From Cladopsammia gracilis (taxonomy: Eukaryota > Cnidaria > Anthozoa > Scleractinia > Dendrophylliidae), in NCBI GenBank assembly GCA_022457155.1, contig JAJGOT010000049.1, positions 2,077,501 to 2,141,500 on the forward strand: 64,000 nt of DNA, read 5' to 3'. Under the pieces are notes generated by a model that was given only the letters and a program-made list of their open reading frames with translations, did no database searches and was not told the DNA's origin. A program made the translations under genes and the position numbers. Position 1 is the stretch's first letter. Each line of letters opens with the position of its first letter. Shown here piece after piece: positions 11,690 through 20,407 of this stretch.

Positions 11690-11955
11690 AGACGGTTGGC
11701 CACTGTCAGAACCCTGCTTACGGTTCATACGATGTCAGACCTACGGGGTAGCAGTGTAGTTGAGTCAGTTGACTACGCTCTGGTGAACCAGCCCCGGGCC
11801 CAACTGATAACAGGGGGGTGCTCAAAGATCTCTTCGGAGAACTTAACCTCACCCAGAGGTATAAAATGGGTGACACCCGCTTTGTCAGCGGGAAAAGTCC
11901 TCACTTCGGTGAGGCAAAAGTCCTCACTTCGGTGAGGCACAGAAACAGCCAACCG
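11690..11955 (+). ncRNA. Candidate structured RNA, GC-rich island in element 1
   Basis: This non-coding stretch, GC-rich against its AT-rich surroundings, is closed by CGGTTGGC (about 11693-11700) pairing with GCCAACCG (about 11949-11956). It contains many hairpins: CTGG-TGAA-CCAG; CAGTTG/CAACTG; TCTC-TTCG-GAGA; ACCTC/GAGGT; CCCGCT/AGCGGG; and two tandem copies of CCTCAC-TTCG-GTGAGG. Three of the tips are UUCG tetraloops. No ORF is credible and no counterpart was seen in element 2. Both strands could fold; + is chosen because UUCG loops read on it. It could be a ribozyme, a structured leader or a captured SINE. I do not recognise it. Confidence 0.5.
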
Positions 11956-11974
11956 ACCAGGGTTTTGCACTTTT

Positions 11975-12175
11975 TTATGAAGTGTCACGCTTTGTAGTGA
12001 TGTTGTGAACTTTTACTAGAGGTTCATATATATCTAATTCAGCTAAAGCATCGATGAGTTCAGCTTTCCGCATTAGATACCAACCTTTAATTTTCTTCTC
12101 TTTTGCTAAATATCGCAATTCTTTGAAGGTATATTTTGTTCGATTAATCAATGGCCTTTCCCATTCATCTTCCAT
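11975..12175 (-). CDS. SAP-like mini-protein (66 aa)
   Basis: A small gene whose core (LAKEKKIKGWYLMRKAEL) is the same SAP/Rho-N-like motif as in the 181-aa zinc-repeat protein, including an identical KIKGWYLMRKAELIDAL run. The start at 12175 is the only ATG ahead of the motif. It ends close to the structured island at 11690-11955. Probably a DNA-binding accessory protein; function unknown. Confidence 0.5.
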   Translation of the reverse strand: MEDEWERPLINRTKYTFKELRYLAKEKKIKGWYLMRKAELIDALAELDIYEPLVKVHNITTKRDTS

Positions 12176-12208
12176 TGTTTTTATTTATTTAATACCAAAT
12201 CTTTATGT

Positions 12209-12739
12209 TCATTTGAACTTTTTATCGTATCGATCTTCGATTCGACTATTTATTGCTGGACATAAATCGATGATTATTTCATCGATCAACCTCATATCGT
12301 TAACAAACGATTCGTGATCGAACTGTTTTCCTCGCAGACAAGACCGCAAATCGACCAAAACTTTCTGGTATGTCGTAAATGCAAATTTACTCATCTCAAT
12401 CCGTCGGTTATAATTTTTATAATCGGTAAATGTTTTGACCAACAAGCCTGCACCGGAAATGACACCTAAAATTATTGCGTTCAACGTAATTCCGCCGGCA
12501 ATCGTACCGCCTGCGATAAGAGACGACGAACTCAATTTACACAAGAGATTCATCCGTTTGAGATGTCTAAAAGTCTTTTTATAACACCACCATTTCTTGT
12601 GATAAAAACTGTAAAGGGACTTGATCACCATTAATTTTGTCTCGTCGATCGATGTATCGATGTGGTTAAATGCAAAAAGATCGTATTTCATTTTATAAAG
12701 ATGACATACTGATTTTAAAATGATCGCATTCATTTTCAT
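12209..12739 (-). CDS. Membrane-associated virion protein candidate (176 aa)
   Basis: Homologous to the element 2 protein at 40783-41328: shared FNHI.....(E)....K.LY.FYHK..WC.K......KRMNLL, then a glycine-rich hydrophobic stretch of about 35 residues (IAGGTIAGG...NAIILGVISGAGLLVK), then KFAFTTY.K.L.DLR..LRG. The central segment can form one or two membrane helices. Its position next to the fibre and ATPase genes and its conservation between elements with different polymerases suggest a structural or entry role. That role is inferred; no named family was recognised. Confidence 0.6.
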   Translation of the reverse strand: MKMNAIILKSVCHLYKMKYDLFAFNHIDTSIDETKLMVIKSLYSFYHKKWWCYKKTFRHLKRMNLLCKLSSSSLIAGGTIAGGITLNAIILGVISGAGLLVKTFTDYKNYNRRIEMSKFAFTTYQKVLVDLRSCLRGKQFDHESFVNDMRLIDEIIIDLCPAINSRIEDRYDKKFK

Positions 12740-12860
12740 TCTTGTCTCTTTTATAAATGAGCATGTTCTTAGACCTCAATGGTTAAGAGAAACTCGAGAA
12801 ATCGCAAGAGAGGTCGTAGAAGCGCTTGAACACGCTACACACTAGTGTGAAAGATCATCT

Positions 12861-12889
12861 AATTTATTATACGTGGCGTATAATAAATT
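12861..12889. terminator. 13-bp perfect hairpin between minus-strand genes
   Basis: AATTTATTATACG, loop TGG, then CGTATAATAAATT. It lies just downstream of the minus-strand gene ending at 12905, so it could mark a transcript end or precede the next gene. It resembles the hairpins near 17006 and 20853. Confidence 0.5.
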
Positions 12890-12904
12890 TAAATTTGACT
12901 GTAT

Positions 12905-13207
12905 TTACGCTTCATCTGAAGATTCTTCATCTGAAGATTCTTCATCTGAAGATTCTTCATAATCAGAGTTCCACTCACCAGGTTCAACAGGTTTAATAGG
13001 TAGCTTGTGAGCGCAGCGGTAAATTTTAATGTAATCGACCAAGATCTTTTTCCGCATGTCTTTGTAGAGATTCGGGTTCTCACCATATTCCCGTAACATT
13101 ATCAATAGATCGTTAAATGTTAATGACTTAAGATGTTTGCTTGGAACCTGGAGTATCCGTTTTATCTTTTCTGGATATTCTGTTTGCGATTCACCACTTG
13201 TGTCCAT
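12905..13207 (-). CDS. Small protein with acidic repeat tail (100 aa)
   Basis: The N-terminal region (residues about 20-60) has a helix-turn-helix-like pattern (LTFNDLLIMLREYGENPNLY) loosely like a SAP motif. The C terminus is a threefold ESSDE repeat encoded by three 15-bp direct repeats at about 12909-12956. There is no counterpart at the same place in element 2. Function unknown; possibly a nucleic-acid or chromatin-binding accessory. Confidence 0.5.
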   Translation of the reverse strand: MDTSGESQTEYPEKIKRILQVPSKHLKSLTFNDLLIMLREYGENPNLYKDMRKKILVDYIKIYRCAHKLPIKPVEPGEWNSDYEESSDEESSDEESSDEA

Positions 13208-13257
13208 TGTCTTTTTTTATATAAGAAAATATTTCTTTAATTCCATTTTTTATATTT

Positions 13258-15066
13258 TTACATCGTCTCAAGCCACAGACTTACCAAACATTTATTGATG
13301 GTAGTTCCTTGTAAACTTTGTATTCTCACACGAAATTTATCACATTCTTCCAGAGCGATATCGTTAGTTAAGTGACAGACCTGTTTCTTACCACCCCCTC
13401 CTCTTCCTATTACATTATTTATCAACACGGCGATATGAGGGTATGTTTCGAGCGTATCGAGAATGTTAACGCAACATTTTACAATTTTACACTTAACCGG
13501 AACCATAACATATTCATCTCCTGAAAATAGAGTAAACATCTGGTTCACAGTTCTCTCGTAAAGACCGTGAATTACAAACGCACCACCGCTGGGACTTGGT
13601 GAATTGAGAATTGAGTAATTGTTCATATCCAGATCGGTCTGCATAACCATTTTCCTACTCTCCAAAATATAAGGAGAATCGTAAACACTGGCCGGTACAT
13701 CTGAGTGGTTTCCTTTTATTCCGTATATCGTTAGGTAAGCTTGAGCTTGCGAAGCTGATGTTGGCGAGCCACTACATTTTAAATCGACCCTAATATATTC
13801 CGGCGGTGTGATATCCCACTTATGCAGATTGATAATACTTCTACTGTAATCCGTAAATTTTTTTGTCGATTGTTTATTTATGTTTATAGAAGTCGATTGA
13901 ACATCGACGCTGACACCGCTCATTGTAGGCGGAATAAATTCGATACAAACGGTATATTCTCCCTTTGGTAATTTATACATATTAAAACCGATTCTTGATG
14001 CGTAGCTATTTAACGGATGCTTGTGTAATAAAAGACTGTAAACTTTTTTGTTTAACGTATGCGGTGACTCCACCAAATCGACTATACCGGTGACGGTTAT
14101 ATCATGCTCGGATGAGCTTTCGTCAACATTTTCCATTATGTACCTAAAATCATCTTTCAGCGCTGACGAGGTGGTGATGTGCGATTCATCGATATATTTT
14201 TTAAGCCTCTCTTCTATTTCTATCGTATGAACTACCACATCCCCTATCTTGAGATCAAGATTTTTATCAGCGCCGTCAACATAAGATTTATTACATGCGT
14301 CGGAACTATTTTGCGAAAATTCTAAATTTATAATCTTATGGTTTGACATATCGAAATCTTCACCGGACGGATTACTCAATTTACCCGAAATTATATGATC
14401 CACGTATCTTTTATTTGCTCCTTGGTCGGCGACCGTCGGGTCCTTTACATTATAAACCGTATTGTTTCCCATATCCAGCCCGCTTTCCATCGGAAACGTC
14501 TCTTTGCGGGATAAAAAAATATTCCTAACATCGTTGTAAGAGACAAGATTGTTATAATTTGCTCCTAAATCGTGATAAGTCTGTTGTTTCGATTGAACAA
14601 CATTGAAACGTTCTTTCAGATCGATATTTTTCACGACCTCATGTGTAGGTTCAGGAGCGTTGGGATGAAATTTTTTCAGAGTCACCATATTGACAGCGCA
14701 TAAATCGTTATCTTCGTCCGTATCCATATTGGTGATTAGTTTTCTGTTCATATCGATCTCTCCGGGAAGAATCAACCTGTTTCCTCGAAGATCTAAATCA
14801 CCGGTCATATGAGTGGACCCATCAACAAGAATAACATCTGTCGGATTTGGTTTTGTTGATAGCGCATTTTCCATCTGATGTTTTGTTATCGCATCATCGC
14901 TATCGACTCCTTCACCAACATTTACAAGACGTTTTTGTTGAATGTCGTAATTGTTATTGACATCTAATTTCAAACCGGCATTCGCTTGTACTTGTTGATT
15001 AAAATTTTTTATATATTCAGATATAGTAACATTACTGTATCTTCCGATATTATTGAAAATACCCAT
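13258..15066 (-). CDS. Fibre / tail-fibre-like attachment protein (602 aa)
   Basis: Long protein with repeated phage-tail-fibre-like beta units. Each has a stretch like GDLDLRGNRLI or LDMGNNTVYNV followed by a DAITKHQ, QGANKRYVD or CNKSYVD motif (three to four units in residues 35-270). A conserved globular region follows (about 290-470), then a C-terminal domain of about 115 residues. It aligns along its length with the element 2 protein at 41333-43123 except for that last domain. The start MGIFNN(I/V)GRY is shared. It stands immediately 3' of the packaging ATPase on the same strand. Probable trimeric receptor-binding fibre of the virion (inference from repeat type). Confidence 0.7.
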   Translation of the reverse strand: MGIFNNIGRYSNVTISEYIKNFNQQVQANAGLKLDVNNNYDIQQKRLVNVGEGVDSDDAITKHQMENALSTKPNPTDVILVDGSTHMTGDLDLRGNRLILPGEIDMNRKLITNMDTDEDNDLCAVNMVTLKKFHPNAPEPTHEVVKNIDLKERFNVVQSKQQTYHDLGANYNNLVSYNDVRNIFLSRKETFPMESGLDMGNNTVYNVKDPTVADQGANKRYVDHIISGKLSNPSGEDFDMSNHKIINLEFSQNSSDACNKSYVDGADKNLDLKIGDVVVHTIEIEERLKKYIDESHITTSSALKDDFRYIMENVDESSSEHDITVTGIVDLVESPHTLNKKVYSLLLHKHPLNSYASRIGFNMYKLPKGEYTVCIEFIPPTMSGVSVDVQSTSININKQSTKKFTDYSRSIINLHKWDITPPEYIRVDLKCSGSPTSASQAQAYLTIYGIKGNHSDVPASVYDSPYILESRKMVMQTDLDMNNYSILNSPSPSGGAFVIHGLYERTVNQMFTLFSGDEYVMVPVKCKIVKCCVNILDTLETYPHIAVLINNVIGRGGGGKKQVCHLTNDIALEECDKFRVRIQSLQGTTINKCLVSLWLETM

Positions 15067-15091
15067 ACTCTATTCTTATTTCATATAATTT

Positions 15092-15727
15092 TTAAAAAGT
15101 CTCATCAAAGTTCTTGGTAACACTTTTCTTTTCTTTGTCTAAAAATAAGAATTCATATGGACCGAGTTTATCAAAAAGAACCGGATCTATTAGATTTTCT
15201 TGCGCAATCAGATTTAAATGTTTTTTAGTCGTTGGTGGATACAAAATCATGTGGGAACAGTTCTGCCGTAGTTTCTGAGGAACATCGTAGTAAGACTGGG
15301 ATAGATAGATCGGGGAAATTTTATGATGTCGACCATCTGTATAATGATTGGCGATTTTGTTTTGAACTGCTTGGGGAGCGTTAATAAGATCATCAAAAAC
15401 CACCACTTTTCTATTATCGTTCGGATAGTCTGTTGTATCCATAATATCATCTTCTCCAAGAAGTTCTAAAATATCATATCCAACTCTTTGACTGGCGTTT
15501 TCCATTAATTTTTGCAAGTCTTGAATTTTATCCTGATGTTGATTTGGTGAGTATAGATAAATCTTATCATAATAAATGAGCGGTTTTCTAAGAATATGCA
15601 TTAAGGTGTTTGTTTTTCCACATCGAGTTTGACCAGTTATCAACATACGGAAATCTTCACTAAGAAAATCATTCAGCGAACGATTATTATCGTTACTTTT
15701 TATTACATCATAATTCGGTATTTTCAT
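15092..15727 (-). CDS. Genome-packaging ATPase (FtsK/HerA, A32-like), 211 aa
   Basis: The P-loop GQTRCGKTNT (about residues 32-41) and a Walker B stretch VVVFDDLIN (near 108-116) mark the A32-type packaging ATPase shared by Polintons, virophages, adenovirus-like and giant viruses. It pumps DNA into the capsid. Length fits the family. It is transcribed divergently from the gene at 15824, across an AT-rich 96-bp region with repeated motifs. The element 2 orthologue at 43125 aligns throughout. Intact. Confidence 0.92.
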   Translation of the reverse strand: MKIPNYDVIKSNDNNRSLNDFLSEDFRMLITGQTRCGKTNTLMHILRKPLIYYDKIYLYSPNQHQDKIQDLQKLMENASQRVGYDILELLGEDDIMDTTDYPNDNRKVVVFDDLINAPQAVQNKIANHYTDGRHHKISPIYLSQSYYDVPQKLRQNCSHMILYPPTTKKHLNLIAQENLIDPVLFDKLGPYEFLFLDKEKKSVTKNFDETF

Positions 15728-15823
15728 TTTATTTAATAAGGTAGATAAACTTAAAGTGTTTATTTTACAGATATTTAAAAATAACTTAAATGTTTATTTT
15801 ACAGATAAATTAAATAATAAATT
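15728..15823. promoter_or_regulatory. Divergent (bidirectional) promoter region
   Basis: The only spacer between the divergent ATPase and 403-aa genes. It contains a direct duplication, TGTTTATTTTACAGATA at about 15757-15773 and again at about 15791-15807, in an AT-rich setting. This is the likely late promoter for both arms of the morphogenesis block; element 2 has a palindrome at the same place. Confidence 0.5.
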
Positions 15824-17035
15824 ATGGATCTTGATAAGATCAAAAAATATGCAGATTCAGAATTTGAAGGGTTTAAAATTGCTAAAGCAGTTACCGAAGT
15901 AAAGAATGAGGTAAAAAATAAAGAACAAGTTCGCGATGTTGCGATGAGTGATTATTTTAAAACTCTGAGAGAACCGCTAATTGAACAGCAGAAAAAAACA
16001 GATGAAAAACAGGACAAAGTAATTCAACAATTAAAAGAAAATCAATTGGCTTTGACCAGCGGTTTCAAAGATTTGGTTGAAACTAACAAAGATATTTTAA
16101 CATTGAATAAAGAGCTACCATTTCCTGGCGGTGACCAACCACCTATACCTGCAATACCTGCGCCACCATCGGCTAAAATAATAACTGCTGAACCGAATAA
16201 GATGTTCACAGAAAACGAATTAGAATTTTTAAAAGAAACTTTTCATGAACCTAATGAGCTACTTAAAATGAATGAAGAACAGTTAATTGCAACTTATAAT
16301 GAAGCTAAAGATGAAAACAGAAGTGTTGGAATAAAGATAGGTGGTTTGAAAAGGAGAAAACCAAAGACAGAAGAAGAAAAACAAAAACTCGATTATGATC
16401 TGAAAATATATGAAAGAACAAGAGATATATTAGAGAGATATTTAACAACGATTAAGAATGTAAAAATTTTACCGCAATATACAAAACAAAAACAAGGTGA
16501 AGGGGTACGTAAGTACAAACAACCAAGACGAAACGCTTATAAAATTCAAAAAAATAATCAATATGGAGGACTATTGATCGACATGCCTAAATTAATGAAA
16601 GATCTGAAATTAAACGCTTATCGTGGTGGAAAATTAATTTATCAAGCCGATGCTGATAAATCTCTGATTAATTTACTAACGAAAAGATACAATCCTAAAA
16701 CAAAATATAGTATGAACGCTGTAAAAGTTTTTAATGATTTAAATATGTTGAGTAATTTACCTCCTCATAAATCATCTGGTAAATCGAAAATAGTCGGTTC
16801 AAGTATAGTTTATTATAATGATCCGAATCAATTGGCAGACAGAATGAAGATAATAATAGGTTCGATGGCCGCGGGTAATAATTCTCCTGTTTTGAGAAAT
16901 GATTTATCGCAAATAAATGATGAATTGTTAAGAATAGGAGCAATCGATAAAACAATTCATGAGAAATTATATAAAAAAATATTTAGCGTAATTAAAATTA
17001 AAAAGTTTTATTATACAGATCGTATAATAAAATGA
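15824..17035 (+). CDS. Conserved Polinton virion-associated protein (403 aa)
   Basis: First gene of the rightward capsid operon. Residues 1-90 are helical and charged, with an MSDYFKTLREPL motif and a Q/K-rich coiled-coil-like stretch. The C-terminal half carries a GEG(V/I)RKYKQPRRNA motif, GGLLID, and LIYQADADKSL, ending with IGSMAAGNNSPVLRNDLSQI. All are conserved in the element 2 protein at 43820. The middle (residues 110-210) is variable. It overlaps the penton gene by ATGA. I do not know a named domain; conservation and position argue for a capsid scaffold, tegument or internal protein. Confidence 0.7.
   Translation: MDLDKIKKYADSEFEGFKIAKAVTEVKNEVKNKEQVRDVAMSDYFKTLREPLIEQQKKTDEKQDKVIQQLKENQLALTSGFKDLVETNKDILTLNKELPFPGGDQPPIPAIPAPPSAKIITAEPNKMFTENELEFLKETFHEPNELLKMNEEQLIATYNEAKDENRSVGIKIGGLKRRKPKTEEEKQKLDYDLKIYERTRDILERYLTTIKNVKILPQYTKQKQGEGVRKYKQPRRNAYKIQKNNQYGGLLIDMPKLMKDLKLNAYRGGKLIYQADADKSLINLLTKRYNPKTKYSMNAVKVFNDLNMLSNLPPHKSSGKSKIVGSSIVYYNDPNQLADRMKIIIGSMAAGNNSPVLRNDLSQINDELLRIGAIDKTIHEKLYKKIFSVIKIKKFYYTDRIIK
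16988..17034 (+). promoter_or_regulatory. 47-bp leader repeat with hairpin before penton gene
   Basis: TTTTATTATAC (17006-17016), loop AGATC, GTATAATAAAA (17022-17032) forms an 11-bp stem that runs into the penton ATG at 17032. The same 47 bp recurs exactly at 20835-20881 before the zinc mini-gene. It is also read as the C-terminal codons of the 403-aa protein, which lack a counterpart in element 2. Confidence 0.65.
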
Positions 17036-17793
17036 ATGTTAACAGAACGCTAGTTTTCAAATCTATAGATGCAAGAAAACAAAATCCTAATAATAAACCG
17101 GGAAATTTTACTGTAAGGTTTACTCCTGAGTTGAGATTGGACGATAATAAAGAATGTTTTTTGGCATTGGATCATCTTAGTATGACTGCGAGTTGGCATA
17201 ACATTCGTCCCGAATATGATAACGACAAACTAAAAATATCAAAAGATAAAGGTAAAACATATGAAACGATTACTTTTCCATCAGGGGTTTATGATTACGA
17301 AGATATAAATGATTTTATCCACAAAACGATTGGAAAAATACCCAACACGGAGGAATATGGAATTAGCGTATTGTTTGATCTTACAACTTACAAGGTATTT
17401 ATTCAATTATCTACCGATTTCCGCATCGATTTTAGTTCGAGTGGAAATTTTAATATTTTACTCGGATTCGAATCGAAAGTTTTAACGAGCAGCGGTTATG
17501 GGAAAAATTTCCCTAATATCAGTAACAGCATCGATAATCTTTACGTAAAATGTAGTTTGTTGAGCGATTCGATCGTTTCAGGAAAGCGAAGCAATACCTT
17601 ATTCACGTTCTCAACAAATACAAAAACAAGGTCTTTACCTTTTGAAATCTACCCAAGAGTGAATTATTTATGGCAAAAGATAAATAGAAAAGATATATCT
17701 GAAGTAACATTTTACTTAACCGATGATGAAGATAGAATTGTTGATCTGAACGATATCGATATTTCCATAACTGTAGTGTTAAAAGAAGTATAA
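17032..17793 (+). CDS. Penton / minor capsid protein (single jelly roll), 253 aa
   Basis: Matches the Polinton minor capsid (penton) family. Motifs include LVFKSIDARKQNP at the N terminus, LALDHLSMTASWHNI (about residues 44-58), TFPSGVYDYEDINDFIHK, SLLSDSIVSGKRSN (about 182-195) and STNTKTRSLPFEI. Length and beta-rich character fit a single jelly roll that forms the fivefold vertices. The element 2 orthologue (44959) aligns end to end. It lies just before the small amphipathic protein and the major capsid protein. Confidence 0.85.
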   Translation: MNVNRTLVFKSIDARKQNPNNKPGNFTVRFTPELRLDDNKECFLALDHLSMTASWHNIRPEYDNDKLKISKDKGKTYETITFPSGVYDYEDINDFIHKTIGKIPNTEEYGISVLFDLTTYKVFIQLSTDFRIDFSSSGNFNILLGFESKVLTSSGYGKNFPNISNSIDNLYVKCSLLSDSIVSGKRSNTLFTFSTNTKTRSLPFEIYPRVNYLWQKINRKDISEVTFYLTDDEDRIVDLNDIDISITVVLKEV

Positions 17794-17826
17794 TTTTATT
17801 TATAATTTATAAAATTAGGCTTACGT

Positions 17827-18234
17827 ATGGAAGAACAAAGAAGAATAAGAAATTTTGATACAGGAGAAATTTCTTATATCAACTCTGCAGATCACTCTGT
17901 AGAGTATGGTTCTGGTTTCTTTGACACACTTGCTGCAATCGGTTCCAAATTAACAGGAAAAACAGCGAGTAAATTGGCTAGTAAAGCAGCAGAAAAACTT
18001 ATTGAAAAAGGTGCTGAAAAGGTTGGAGAAAAAACTGGTGAAGTTCTTGGTGAAAAAATTTATGACAAGTTTTCATCCAAAGGTAAAAAAGAACCTATGG
18101 CAGCAGCACCGCAAATTTCAGGCGAAACAAAAGGAGTTGAAATTATTAAATTTTTAAACGAAGAAAACTCTAAAAAAGAGAAGAAAGAAGACAAATATCA
18201 ATATATTAGAAATATCGTAAATGATCTGATTTAA
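17827..18234 (+). CDS. Small amphipathic virion protein (135 aa)
   Basis: A short N-terminal tail with (D)TGEI is followed by a glycine motif (YGSGFF here, YGGGFS in element 2). An Ala/Lys amphipathic region (KLTGKTASKLASKAAEKL) and GEKIYDKF come next, then a Lys/Glu-rich C terminus. It resembles processed adenoviral-type internal proteins that disrupt membranes or bind DNA; the glycine motif is a plausible protease site. The gene sits between the penton and major capsid genes in both elements. Function inferred. Confidence 0.6.
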   Translation: MEEQRRIRNFDTGEISYINSADHSVEYGSGFFDTLAAIGSKLTGKTASKLASKAAEKLIEKGAEKVGEKTGEVLGEKIYDKFSSKGKKEPMAAAPQISGETKGVEIIKFLNEENSKKEKKEDKYQYIRNIVNDLI

Positions 18235-18247
18235 TTTTAAAAATAAT

Positions 18248-18274
18248 TTCTTATTATAATTCATAATAAGAATG
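18248..18274 (+). promoter_or_regulatory. Hairpin abutting the major capsid start codon
   Basis: TTCTTATTAT (18248-18257), loop, ATAATAAGAA (18263-18272) is a perfect 10-bp stem whose last base is the A of the MCP ATG. It has the same layout as the hairpins before the penton and zinc genes but a different sequence. Confidence 0.5.
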
Positions 18275-19570
18275 AGTTTCAGAAATCCAGAATTGGTCAA
18301 ACGATATGAATACGTGTCCTACGATTTGGCAACACCGCTAATCGATAATGTCGCAAATAATAATAGACAGGTTAAGGATAATTATCGATTCACAGTTGAT
18401 AACTCTTCAGAAGCAAATCCGATCGATTGGTATAACGCATATTTGGAAGTAGATTTCAAACTTGTTACACTTGCTGATAGTACAACCGGTATAACAGCAG
18501 GACCAAATAACGGTAATCAAGATTGTACTACAACTAATGGCCATACATTTATAAAACAGATACAGGTTGTGTGCAACGGGATAACAGTTTATAATAACTC
18601 AAGAGCTAATGAAACATCGAACGTACTTTCCCTCTTAAAATATACAAAAAGTTATGCAGATACGATCGGTAAAGATCAATTTTTATATTTAGATTCATCC
18701 ACGGGAACAACAGAAGCACGACCGGCTCAAGCGTTATATAACGAAGGTTTTGCTAGAAGAAAAATTTTGACAGATGCTGCAGCTGTTAATAAAATATCGA
18801 TTCCGCTAAATCTATACAGCTATTTTGCAGCTTTCAAAAATAATCTTCACCCAAATATCAAGACAAATCTTCTTATAGAACTTGAAAGCGATAACAATAT
18901 AATTTTCAGAAAAGGAGCTGCTCCAGATAGTAAAGTGATTTTAACAAAATTAAGATTGTGGTGTCCAAAAATTATTTTCAACGGCTTAGGAATGAAACAG
19001 TATCTTGAAGATTATTTGAAACCCAAAAAATGGACTTATTTGAGAGAACATACCGAAATATTACAAACATCATCTGTAAATAGCTCCTTTCGAATAAGTA
19101 CAGGAATTAGGAGACCGAGGCATGTTTTCATCTGGGTTGTCCCCGAAGCAAGTTATAGTAATCAGGAGCAAAATATATTTACTTTCAAAACATTTAGAAT
19201 TGGAGCAAATAATCGATATTTTTCTAGAGCACACTTGCAAATAAATAATAGCATCCAATATCCTCAATTAGAAATGACATCAGATGAGGAGTCAAGACTT
19301 TACAGAGCTTTGTTATCCTACAGTTCCGCTTACAACGACTTTTTAAGCGGAACAATAATTGACCGAGCAAATTTCAGAAATCTTTTTGGAATTCTATACT
19401 TTAATCTTAGAAACCAAGAAGAAGATGTAAAAGATGGTGTAGTTGCACTTACTTTTAATTATGAATTAAACGGAGCAAATCCAACAAATTATAGATTAAA
19501 TGCTTTAGTTTTACATGAAAAAGAGATAGAGTTATACACGTCATCCGGAAAAATATTAATAAAAGCGTAA
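18272..19570 (+). CDS. Major capsid protein (double jelly roll), 432 aa
   Basis: Homologue of the Polinton major capsid protein, which builds pseudo-hexameric capsomers. It has RNPELVKRYEYVSYDLATP at the N terminus and SSEANPIDWYNAYLEVDFKL (about residues 48-67). A repeated N-terminal-jelly-roll region with GFARRKIL, NLYSYFAAFKNNLHPNIKTN and LRLWCPKIIFNG follows, then a second jelly roll containing RISTGIRRPRHVFIWVVP and a C-terminal NALVLHE. It aligns throughout with element 2 (46131-47435). Intact, with no frameshift. Confidence 0.92.
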   Translation: MSFRNPELVKRYEYVSYDLATPLIDNVANNNRQVKDNYRFTVDNSSEANPIDWYNAYLEVDFKLVTLADSTTGITAGPNNGNQDCTTTNGHTFIKQIQVVCNGITVYNNSRANETSNVLSLLKYTKSYADTIGKDQFLYLDSSTGTTEARPAQALYNEGFARRKILTDAAAVNKISIPLNLYSYFAAFKNNLHPNIKTNLLIELESDNNIIFRKGAAPDSKVILTKLRLWCPKIIFNGLGMKQYLEDYLKPKKWTYLREHTEILQTSSVNSSFRISTGIRRPRHVFIWVVPEASYSNQEQNIFTFKTFRIGANNRYFSRAHLQINNSIQYPQLEMTSDEESRLYRALLSYSSAYNDFLSGTIIDRANFRNLFGILYFNLRNQEEDVKDGVVALTFNYELNGANPTNYRLNALVLHEKEIELYTSSGKILIKA

Positions 19571-19603
19571 ATCTAATTAAAATTATATTTTGTAAAAATA
19601 AAA

Positions 19604-20407
19604 ATGGCTACAGCGTATTTTGCATATGGAGTAAATTTGTCTCAAGGACAGCTACAAAGGTTGAAAAAAGCATATGACGATAATTCAGAAATTACGATAA
19701 GGTTAAGTAAAAATAATTTGAAAGGGTCGCATGAGTTGATGTTGACAAAAACCCAGATTAATAAGATTAATAAAGCGGTAAAAAACGGTACCGGTACCGA
19801 TATCAAAATATCTAAAACACAGATTCGTAAAGCGATCATAAAAGGTGGAAGTTTGTGGACCTCTTTGTTGTCACTCGGTGCAAAGTTGTTACCTTTTGCT
19901 ACAAAAGCGGCTACAAAGGTAGTACCTTTAGCTACAAAAGCAGCTACAAAAGTACTACCTCATTTAGCTACAGGAGCGCTAGGCGCTTTGGGAAGTCTCG
20001 GTATCGATAAGATTTTTGGTAGCGGTATTACGATACCGTTTGATTTTCTTCCTCAACTTGCACAATTAAAAGGATTAACACAAGGGCAAGCGGTAGCGGT
20101 GCAAAAAGGTATGCAAACCGGTAGCGGTATAACATTTAAACCTACACAAAGGCAGATAAATGGAGGATTTTTAGGAACACTTGCTGCAATCGGAATTCCT
20201 ATGGCTATCGAATTAGCTTCAAAACTTTTTGGAAAAGGATTACAGATATCGCCAAGTCCACCAACGGACGTTGGTGGTAGAGGATTACAGGTACCAAAAC
20301 TGCCGAGAGGTAGAGGATTACAGATTTCTCCAAAATATCCATACCATCCTCTACCTTTTTATGGATCGTGGGGTGAAAAAAACCCAAATTTAGGGATGTA
20401 CCGCTAA
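19604..20407 (+). CDS. pVI-like internal capsid protein, 0-frame product (267 aa)
   Basis: The N-terminal domain (1-80) is Lys-rich with a repeated LSKNNLKG / TKTQI pattern. It is followed by GGSLWTSLLSLGAKLLPFAT, Ala/Thr amphipathic repeats, a second glycine site (INGGFLGTLAAIG at about 188-200) and a Gly/Pro-rich tail. IKGG-S and INGG-F fit the adenain cleavage rule ((M/I/L)xGG-x), as would be expected of a pVI-like protein cleaved during maturation. Seven A residues near its 3' end form an A_AAA_AAC slippery site that leads into the protease frame. Its own TAA (20405-20407) follows 22 nt after the heptamer. Confidence 0.65.
   Translation: MATAYFAYGVNLSQGQLQRLKKAYDDNSEITIRLSKNNLKGSHELMLTKTQINKINKAVKNGTGTDIKISKTQIRKAIIKGGSLWTSLLSLGAKLLPFATKAATKVVPLATKAATKVLPHLATGALGALGSLGIDKIFGSGITIPFDFLPQLAQLKGLTQGQAVAVQKGMQTGSGITFKPTQRQINGGFLGTLAAIGIPMAIELASKLFGKGLQISPSPPTDVGGRGLQVPKLPRGRGLQISPKYPYHPLPFYGSWGEKNPNLGMYR
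20377..20407 (+). promoter_or_regulatory. Candidate -1 ribosomal frameshift site (pVI-like to protease)
   Basis: The heptamer A_AAA_AAC at 20377-20383 is in the correct 0-frame register (GAA AAA AAC). Six nt further on a modest stem can form: TTAGGG (20390-20395) with CC-g-CTAA (20401-20407, one bulge). An in-frame stop in the -1 frame (TGA, 20374-20376) sits just upstream, so the -1 frame opens exactly at the heptamer. Confidence 0.7.
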
